NCBI GenBank assembly: GCA_030429545.1
Contig: JAUIFF010000014.1
Location: 124,001 to 188,000, forward strand
Direction of reading: 5' to 3'
Length of the DNA stretch: 64,000 nucleotides
Source of the DNA: Polyangia bacterium
Lineage (GTDB): Bacteria > Myxococcota_A > Polyangia > Nannocystales > Nannocystaceae
A model generated the notes under the pieces. That model was not told the origin of the DNA. It saw nothing but the letters and a program-made list of their open reading frames with translations, and made no database searches. This document shows, in pieces, positions 58,434 to 64,000 of the stretch (positions are counted from its first letter, which is position 1; each line of letters begins with the position of its first letter). The position numbers and the translations under genes were made by a program.

Positions 58434-59426
58434 TCACTCGGCGACCTGGACCACGACCTTACCCACGGCTCTCTTACTTTCGAGTTTGCGATGGGCATCG
58501 GCTGCGCTTTCAAGTGAGAACACCGAGTCGACGATAGGCTTGAGTTTACCGGCATCGACCAACTCGGCCACGCGGGTCAGAATCTCACCATGGCGCTTGC
58601 CACCATCCCCGTGAATGAGCGGAATAAGCATATAAATGACGTGTAGCGTTGCCCCCCGTAGATGGGCCTTCGTCAGGTCGACCGTTCCGATCGACACGGT
58701 TGTGGCGACGTGGCCATTGAGCTTGACCGCAGCGAACGATGTGGGAAGATTGGGGCCACCGACGGTATCAAACACGAAGTCGAAACCCGCGTTGTCGGTA
58801 TACTGTGCGACGTACTCCTCGACACTTGTTGTTTTGTAATCGATCGGCGTTGCTCCGAGTTTGGTGATTGTTGCGAGTCGCTCGGCTCCACTATCCGTTG
58901 CATACACCGTGGCACCGGCACTGACGGCCAGCTGAATGGCAACATGACCTACTCCGCCGGCCCCTCCGTGGATCAGTACCCTGTGGTCCGAGCCCAAGCT
59001 CATTCGGTCAAACAGGGCCTCAAATGCTGTGATCGACACCAGCGGCAAGGCGGCGGCTTGGGTCATGGACAAGGTCGTCGGTTTGCGGGCGATGAGTTGG
59101 ACATCGGCTGTCAGATACTCGGCCAACGTCCCCTGGTGCTGCGCCACACCACCCGCGCAACCAAACACCTTGTCGCCCACGGAGAACTCCTCGACGCCCT
59201 CGCCGACAGCCTCGACGGTGCCTGAAAAGTCCATCCCCAAGACAGCCGGTGGGTGCGGGATAAAGTCGACAACCGGGCCCATCGCACGGGCCATCAGGTC
59301 CGCGGTATTTACGCTCGACGCTGCTACCTTGACCAGAACCTCGCCGGCACCGGGGCTCGGTCGCTCGAGCTCGCACAACTCAAACACCTCGGGGCCACCG
59401 TTTGAACGAATCATCTGCACTTTCAT
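58434..59426 (-). CDS. Zinc-independent MDR/quinone oxidoreductase-like protein
   Basis: This 330-residue medium-chain reductase has a GroES-like N-domain (GEVLVKVAASSVNTADL, LGMDFSGTVEAVGEGV). The nucleotide domain has GGAGGVG (154-160) and ATDSGAERLATITKLGAT. Zinc-binding Cys/His residues of alcohol dehydrogenases are absent, as in quinone oxidoreductases (QOR/ZTA1 type). It probably reduces quinones or enones with NADPH. ATG 59426 has AAGGGTGA upstream; the longer frame (59459) is less supported. Confidence 0.9.
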   Translation of the reverse strand: MKVQMIRSNGGPEVFELCELERPSPGAGEVLVKVAASSVNTADLMARAMGPVVDFIPHPPAVLGMDFSGTVEAVGEGVEEFSVGDKVFGCAGGVAQHQGTLAEYLTADVQLIARKPTTLSMTQAAALPLVSITAFEALFDRMSLGSDHRVLIHGGAGGVGHVAIQLAVSAGATVYATDSGAERLATITKLGATPIDYKTTSVEEYVAQYTDNAGFDFVFDTVGGPNLPTSFAAVKLNGHVATTVSIGTVDLTKAHLRGATLHVIYMLIPLIHGDGGKRHGEILTRVAELVDAGKLKPIVDSVFSLESAADAHRKLESKRAVGKVVVQVAE

Positions 59427-59617
59427 GACTTCACCCTTGCCTGGCCGGTGCGATTTCACTCTCGGCTACATCACGTTTTCAAAAAACGGTGTTGAGAATC
59501 CGAGGCCTCGCATCCAGTATCTTGCTTCGGAAGCCAGTATTGTGCCGATTACGCCAAATATGAAGCAAACTCTGATTGGAATACTTTCAAAAGATATTTG
59601 ACAAACATCAAAATCTA

Positions 59618-60529
59618 TCAGCCGTACCAGCGCTCACAGCGAGCCAAACGGTCATTGAATTCCGCTGTAATAGCAGCGTCGAGGGCACGTACTCGGGCCG
59701 GTAAAAACCGTCGACTCGGAAACACCGCATGGATCGCCATCGGGCTGGTGGTGTACGCCGGCAGCACACGTTCGAGCCGTCCGGACTCGAGGTCATCGAT
59801 GACATCAAACAGGCTTTTCAGCGCGATTCCCTGGCCGGCGAGAGCCCACCGGCGGGCGAGGTACCCATCGCCACACAGGGGACTTTGCAAGGGAACCGTT
59901 CGCGCTCCTGCGGCGCTTTGCAATGCCCAAGTCGTCACCGGCACACTCGCCAAACGCAGCGTTATGCACCGATGCTTCGCCAACTCACCCGGCTGGCTCG
60001 GACGACCGCTTCGCTCGAGGTAGGCGGGAGATGCAACAAGCACCCCGGGGCATATCGCCAGCCTGCGCGCGGACAACGTGCTGTCCGGCATCGGACCGTA
60101 ACGGATCGCCATATCGATAGCTTCGCGATGCAGTTGGTGCAGGGCATCGCTCGAGTGCACCACAACTTGGAGTTCGGGGTGCTGCTGCGAGAGACGGGCA
60201 ATCACAGGCTCGAGGATTTGGTACGTCGTGTCCGCGGGCGCCGAGATGTGGATCGTGCCAGCCAAACTCTGAGACGCCCCGCGCACCGCTTCAAGCGTCC
60301 GCTGCCAGCGTGCGACGACCTCCTGGCACCCTTCGATCACCCGGAGCCCTTCCTCTGTGGGATGAACTGTGCGAGTGGTGCGCTCAAACAGACGCACGCC
60401 AACCGTTTCCTCGACGCGCTTGACAGCTGCACTGACGGCTGCCGGCGTCAGGTTTAGCTGGCGTGCAGCGAGTGTCATCGACCCTGTCTCCGCCACCCGC
60501 ACAAGTAAATCCATCTCGTCGAGCTTCAT
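59618..60529 (-). CDS. LysR-family transcriptional regulator
   Basis: This 303-residue protein has a winged helix-turn-helix (1-62: LLVRVAETGSMTLAARQLN, then LTPAAVSAAVKRVEETVGVR and LFERTTRTVHPT). A periplasmic-binding-like effector domain (~90-295) with typical spacing follows. It lies 191 bases upstream of, and in the same direction as, the MDR-SDR-cupin genes. LysR proteins of this subtype often control quinone or aldehyde oxidoreductases and respond to reactive electrophiles, so it may regulate these neighbours and itself. Confidence 0.9.
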   Translation of the reverse strand: MKLDEMDLLVRVAETGSMTLAARQLNLTPAAVSAAVKRVEETVGVRLFERTTRTVHPTEEGLRVIEGCQEVVARWQRTLEAVRGASQSLAGTIHISAPADTTYQILEPVIARLSQQHPELQVVVHSSDALHQLHREAIDMAIRYGPMPDSTLSARRLAICPGVLVASPAYLERSGRPSQPGELAKHRCITLRLASVPVTTWALQSAAGARTVPLQSPLCGDGYLARRWALAGQGIALKSLFDVIDDLESGRLERVLPAYTTSPMAIHAVFPSRRFLPARVRALDAAITAEFNDRLARCERWYG

Positions 60530-60704
60530 CCGCCACTCCCAACTTCTTGACCACAGGCCGGGAGATCGAGCCTGGGTACCTGCAGCAAATGCTTCATGCT
60601 TTTGTGACTATCAAGTAGCCGCACCCATACCAAACCTTCAGCCGTCGCCGGGGTTGGCCTCTTTGGCCCTTGCAGTTCGTGAGCCCAACATCTACGAACA
60701 CGAG

Positions 60705-60733
60705 TTGACAAATGCAATTGATTTGCATTAATG
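60705..60733 (+). promoter_or_regulatory. Promoter with Zur-like operator between -35 and -10
   Basis: TTGACA (60705-60710) is a perfect -35 and TTAATG (60728-60733) a plausible -10 with a 17-base spacer. AATGCAA-TTGAT-TTGCATT (60711-60729) is a perfect 7-bp inverted repeat filling the spacer. Fur-family (Zur/Mur) operators have this size and AT-rich symmetric form. The start codon lies 5-8 bases after the -10, so the mRNA is probably leaderless. Confidence 0.6.
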
Positions 60734-60738
60734 GTCTG

Positions 60739-61422
60739 ATGATGCGCGGCAGTATTATTTCTTCACTTGTGCTTGGAAGCTCGTTGTTCCTCGGGATCGC
60801 CTGTGGCGGCGACGGCGATGGCCACGACACCCACGACCACGACACCGACCACGATCACGACCACGACCACAATCACGAGACCGAGGTCATCTCCAAGGTC
60901 ACGTTGACGTTCACCCCCGCGTCGGGGGGAGACTCGGTTGTGGCCTCGTTCAGCGACCCGGACGGCGATGGCGGAGTCTCTGGTGAGTCGGAGCCAATTG
61001 TCCTTCAGGCCGGGGTCGAGTATACGCTCGACATCACGTTGACCAACGAGCTCGAGATGCCCGCGATCGACATCACTGAAGAAATCCGCAGGGAAGCCGA
61101 GGAACACTTTGTGTTTGTGTACGGCGACGGTGTTACCGGGCCTGCATCGCAGGCGAGCGCTCCGCTCGTGACGCACGCCTACGCCGACGTCGAGTCGGAC
61201 TATGGCGCGAACGAAGTTGGCGACGATCTCCCGCTTGGGCTCGTCAACACGATCACGGCCAACACCGCCGGGACCTCGACGTTTAAAATCATGCAGCGTC
61301 ACCTCCCCCCGTCCAACGGGAACTCGCAAAAGACCGCGGATCTGCCCAAGGCCTTTGCTGAGGGCGACGCCCTCCCCGGCGATGTCGACATCGACGTGTC
61401 GTTCGAGCTCACTGTCGAATAA
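60739..61422 (+). CDS. His/Asp-rich metal-binding lipoprotein
   Basis: This 227-residue protein has a signal with lipobox FLGIAC, directly followed by an ~25-residue His/Asp run (GDGHDTHDHDTDHDHDHDHN) typical of zinc-binding periplasmic proteins. The rest (~45-227) is a beta-rich domain with VTLTFTPASGGDSVVASFSD and EPIVLQAGVEYTLDITLTNE patterns, seen in lipoproteins next to metal TonB receptors. Two start codons are possible (ATG 60739 or 60742), both just downstream of the -10. The receptor gene follows after 27 bases, so this is likely a zinc-scavenging partner. Confidence 0.75.
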   Translation: MMRGSIISSLVLGSSLFLGIACGGDGDGHDTHDHDTDHDHDHDHNHETEVISKVTLTFTPASGGDSVVASFSDPDGDGGVSGESEPIVLQAGVEYTLDITLTNELEMPAIDITEEIRREAEEHFVFVYGDGVTGPASQASAPLVTHAYADVESDYGANEVGDDLPLGLVNTITANTAGTSTFKIMQRHLPPSNGNSQKTADLPKAFAEGDALPGDVDIDVSFELTVE

Positions 61423-61449
61423 CCGGTCCCGCGGGACACTCCTCCGCCA

Positions 61450-63894
61450 ATGTTGAGTGCCCTCGCTTTCTCGCTGTTCACCGCACAGGCACCGCCCTCG
61501 CCCGCGTGCGACGCTGTGTGGGAAGCGAAGGTCGTCGACGCCGGCACCGGCGTGGGTGTCCCGAATGCGGTGATCGAGCTACTTCCCGTCGACGCCAAGC
61601 AACCCGTGGTCGTGCGCACGGGCGACGAGGGAAGCTCCCGCGTCGGCGACCTGTGCCACGGGACGATGCGGGTTGTTGTGACCAAGGCCGAGCACGCTCG
61701 GCTCGAGCGACAGGTCGAACTCGTCGACCCCGTCACGGTGACCACCCTCGGGATCGAGGCGCTGCACGAGCACCACAGCGAAAGCGTCGAGCGGGTCGTC
61801 ATTGTCCACGACGATCGCCCGACGACGATGCTGACGAGCGAGCATATCTCGGGCGCTGAGCTGGCACAGACCCGCGGTGTCGGTTTGGCCGACACACTCG
61901 AGAAGGTCTCCGGCGTGACCGCCTTGGGCGGGACCGCGGGCGGGATGGCCAAGCCGATGATCCGCGGCCAAGTCGGGCGGCGAAACCTGATCGTGTTCGA
62001 TGGGATCCGCCACGAGGGACAAAAGTGGGGTATCGACCACGCACCCGAGGTCGACCCCTACGCTGCCGGGCGGATCACGGTGATCAAAGGTGCGGCGACC
62101 ACCCGATTCGGGCCCGATGCCATCGGCGGGGCCGTACTTGTCGATCCGCGCCCGCTGTTACGCTCGCCTGGGGTGGGCGGCGAAGTCAGCTCGGTCGGGA
62201 GCTCGAACGCGCTGGGCGGTGGTGGTGCGGCCCGGATCGACCACGCACCGCTGCGCCTCAAGGGATTTGCCTGGCGGGCGGAGGCCAACATCGCCCGCCA
62301 CCGCGCAGTGCTCACCCCCGATTACCCGCTCGACAACACCGGCGCCCTCACTTGGAACGCGGGCGGTCGGGCTGGCTACCTCAGCGAACCCTTCGACATC
62401 GAAGTCGGCTACCGGGTCATGCGCCTGCGCGCGGGCATCTGCTCGTGTCTGCGGTTGTCGTCGCCTGAGGAGTTCACCGAGGGCCTCGAACGCTCGCGTC
62501 CGATCGGCGCTGAGTTTTACACCCCCGACTTCGAGATCGAGCGCGCGTTTCAGGATGTCTGGCACCACCTGGCGATGGCGCGTGCGCGGGTCGAGCTCGG
62601 CCAAGCGGGTGAGCTACACGCGATCTACGCCTACCAGTTCAACGATCGCAAGGAGTTCGACGTGGTCCGCGAGAGCATCACCGGCCCGCAACTCACGTTC
62701 GGGCTCGGCACGCACACCGGCGGACTGCGCTATGAGCAACCCTCGGTCCCACTCGGCCGCGAGTGGGCACTCGTCGGTACGATCGGGGCCAACGTGTCCC
62801 ACCAGCGCAACGACTTTGAAGCCGCGACCACCCTGATCCCCGACTACCAGCAGTGGTCTGGCGGTGTGTTTGCAGTCGAACGCTTTGTCCACGAGCGTGT
62901 CGAGCTCGAGGTCGGTGGCCGTTACGAGGGACTCGACCGAACTGCCCAGCTCGCCGAGCGCGACTACCTCGGGCAATACGCCGGCGGGCGGCTCGAGGAC
63001 GAGGTCTGCGAGCGTACCGACGACCGCGGAGCCCGCTGCACCGAGGTGTTTCACACCCCATCGGCCACCGCCGGAGTACTCGTGCGCCCCATTGCCCGCG
63101 CCCCCGAGTTTAGCGTGCGACTCGAGCTCAATTCATCGGCCCGCACCCCCGCGATCGACGAGCAATTCATGAACGGGGCAGCTCCCTCGTTCCCGATCCT
63201 CGGGCTCGGCGACTCGCGCCTAGGCATTGAGCGCACCTGGGGCGGGACCACGACGGCGCAATACGCTGGCGACTGGCTGCTGGTCGAGGCGTCGGGCTAC
63301 GCCAACTACATCGACGACTACATCAACTTCACCCCCGAGCCGCAGGAGGGTCAGTGCGCCCCGTTGACCTGCACAACCCGGGGCCCCCTGCCGGTGTTTG
63401 CGTTCAAGGCGGTCGATGCACTCTTCGCCGGCGCCGAGCTGCGCGTCGACCTCAGGATGCCCGAACTCCCGTTTGAGGTCTCAGGGAACGCCGCATGGGT
63501 GCGCGCGCGCGACCTGACCGGTAACGGCTTTGTCTCGCTTGTCCCGCCCGACCGTTACACGTTGGCGGGACGCTACCTGTGGCCCGACAGTAAGGTGAGT
63601 GCACGGGGCTACCTCGAGCTCAACGGGACCTTCGTCGCGCGTCAGCGCCGATACGACCCCGAGGCCGACTTCGCCGCCCCACCACCCGGCTATGTTCTTC
63701 TTGGCGCGGGCGCTGGGGTCGAGTTTCCTGGCAAGCAGCACCTCATGCGCCTGTCCCTGCGTGGGTCGAACCTACTCAACCAGCGCTACCGCGACTACAC
63801 CAGCCTCCTGCGCTACTTCGTGGACAAGCCGGGATGGGCATTGACGCTGCGGTTCTCGATCGAGTGGAGCGCACCACTAGGCGATCGGGCATAA
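61450..63894 (+). CDS. TonB-dependent outer-membrane receptor (probable zinc uptake)
   Basis: This 814-residue protein has a signal peptide (~1-15) and a carboxypeptidase-regulatory-like domain (VVDAGTGVGVPNAVIELLPV, ~27-100). It then has a His-rich stretch LHEHHSESVERVVIVHDD and a plug domain with SGVTALGGTAGGMAKPMIRG, NLIVFDGIRHEGQKWGIDH and GAATTRFGPDAIGGAVLVD. A beta-barrel runs to the C-terminus. The plug sequence is like ZnuD-type receptors. Neighbouring His-rich lipoprotein and Zur-like operator support zinc import, but siderophore or other metal import cannot be excluded. The final residue is Ala, not the usual aromatic. Confidence 0.85.
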   Translation: MLSALAFSLFTAQAPPSPACDAVWEAKVVDAGTGVGVPNAVIELLPVDAKQPVVVRTGDEGSSRVGDLCHGTMRVVVTKAEHARLERQVELVDPVTVTTLGIEALHEHHSESVERVVIVHDDRPTTMLTSEHISGAELAQTRGVGLADTLEKVSGVTALGGTAGGMAKPMIRGQVGRRNLIVFDGIRHEGQKWGIDHAPEVDPYAAGRITVIKGAATTRFGPDAIGGAVLVDPRPLLRSPGVGGEVSSVGSSNALGGGGAARIDHAPLRLKGFAWRAEANIARHRAVLTPDYPLDNTGALTWNAGGRAGYLSEPFDIEVGYRVMRLRAGICSCLRLSSPEEFTEGLERSRPIGAEFYTPDFEIERAFQDVWHHLAMARARVELGQAGELHAIYAYQFNDRKEFDVVRESITGPQLTFGLGTHTGGLRYEQPSVPLGREWALVGTIGANVSHQRNDFEAATTLIPDYQQWSGGVFAVERFVHERVELEVGGRYEGLDRTAQLAERDYLGQYAGGRLEDEVCERTDDRGARCTEVFHTPSATAGVLVRPIARAPEFSVRLELNSSARTPAIDEQFMNGAAPSFPILGLGDSRLGIERTWGGTTTAQYAGDWLLVEASGYANYIDDYINFTPEPQEGQCAPLTCTTRGPLPVFAFKAVDALFAGAELRVDLRMPELPFEVSGNAAWVRARDLTGNGFVSLVPPDRYTLAGRYLWPDSKVSARGYLELNGTFVARQRRYDPEADFAAPPPGYVLLGAGAGVEFPGKQHLMRLSLRGSNLLNQRYRDYTSLLRYFVDKPGWALTLRFSIEWSAPLGDRA

Positions 63895-63981
63895 CGAGTA
63901 CCTTGCCCAAGGGTCACCTCCAATTTAATGTATTTACAATAATCAAGTTTCAGTTCAGGGACGACAACTCGCGTTCCCACA

Positions 63982-63996
63982 GCCGCGAAGCGCGGC
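63982..63996. terminator. Partial hairpin at window end
   Basis: GCCGCG (63982-63987), AAG, CGCGGC (63991-63996) is a compact stem about 90 bases after the receptor stop. The following bases are outside the window, so a T-run cannot be checked. Confidence 0.35.
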
Positions 63997-64000
63997 CACC

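Noticed and set aside
1-64000. tRNA, rRNA, insertion sequences, prophage or integrase genes
   Set aside because: Both strands were scanned by eye for T-loop consensus, transposase motifs and phage genes; nothing convincing was seen.

Overview
The window looks like a chromosomal segment of a myxobacterium, most likely from the Nannocystaceae (Nannocystis/Plesiocystis/Enhygromyxa type). That placement is inferred from content: three Ser/Thr kinases with C-terminal TPR or low-complexity tails, many hybrid histidine kinases, lipoproteins carrying Thr/Gly/Asp-rich spacers after the lipobox, proteins ending in a Cys/TM/Arg sorting tail, an ADYC-domain lipoprotein, and DUF4215, RCC1 and fibrinogen-like sequences. 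GC content is moderately high with a few AT-rich intergenic islands. I see no tRNA, rRNA, CRISPR array, transposase or integrase.

Layout. 1-3.2 kb: the end of folC, a pabB-type gene, a secreted spacer protein and a JmjC-like cupin (folate synthesis and unknowns). 3.3-8.1 kb (mostly minus): a zinc-ribbon/GIDE-like membrane protein, an HTTM membrane protein, a lipoprotein and a GNAT acetyltransferase. 8.2-28.4 kb: a very dense signalling island. It holds a CheY-like regulator tail-to-tail with a cobalamin-binding histidine kinase that has the CarH photoreceptor signature, a kinase-TPR protein, an ADYC lipoprotein, a Ser/Thr kinase fused to a receiver domain, four histidine kinases (one with a decayed ATP site but intact receiver and Hpt), and a 1004-residue CheB-CheR-PAS-receiver fusion. 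28.7-45.2 kb: mixed housekeeping and surface genes (thioesterase, diheme cytochrome-like lipoprotein, serine hydrolase, APH-type kinase, CNNM/CBS protein, GST, GspC-like PDZ protein, RsbR-like PAS-STAS protein), with a decayed copper monooxygenase gene and a phased seven-copy repeat array. 45.2-53.5 kb: an unusual module. A protein with an uninterrupted (Gly-Ala)27 silk-like tract and three DUF5648 repeats is followed by a membrane-anchored OmpA-domain protein. The two share an otherwise unfamiliar 31-residue N-terminal segment, and they face a kinase-TPR gene divergent from an FHA/AAA+ regulator that lacks the sigma-54 contact loop. 53.5-56.4 kb: gene debris (an RCC1 remnant and a frameshifted fibrinogen-like gene) around an intact metallophosphoesterase. 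56.6-60.5 kb (minus): a LysR regulator, a quinone-oxidoreductase-like MDR, an SDR and a DUF4437 cupin lipoprotein. 60.7-63.9 kb: a His-rich lipoprotein and a TonB-dependent receptor behind a promoter with a Zur-like palindrome between its -35 and -10, probably a zinc uptake operon.

The strongest candidates for something undescribed are: (1) a dispersed intergenic element present twice, directly downstream of stop codons at 3.3 kb and 39.4 kb, whose loop is about 80% conserved while its closing stem carries two compensatory base-pair changes; (2) the silk-like/OmpA gene pair with its shared N-terminal module and neighbouring kinase/FHA regulator pair; (3) the B12 photoreceptor-like histidine kinase. 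Everything rests on reading the sequence; no database search was possible.
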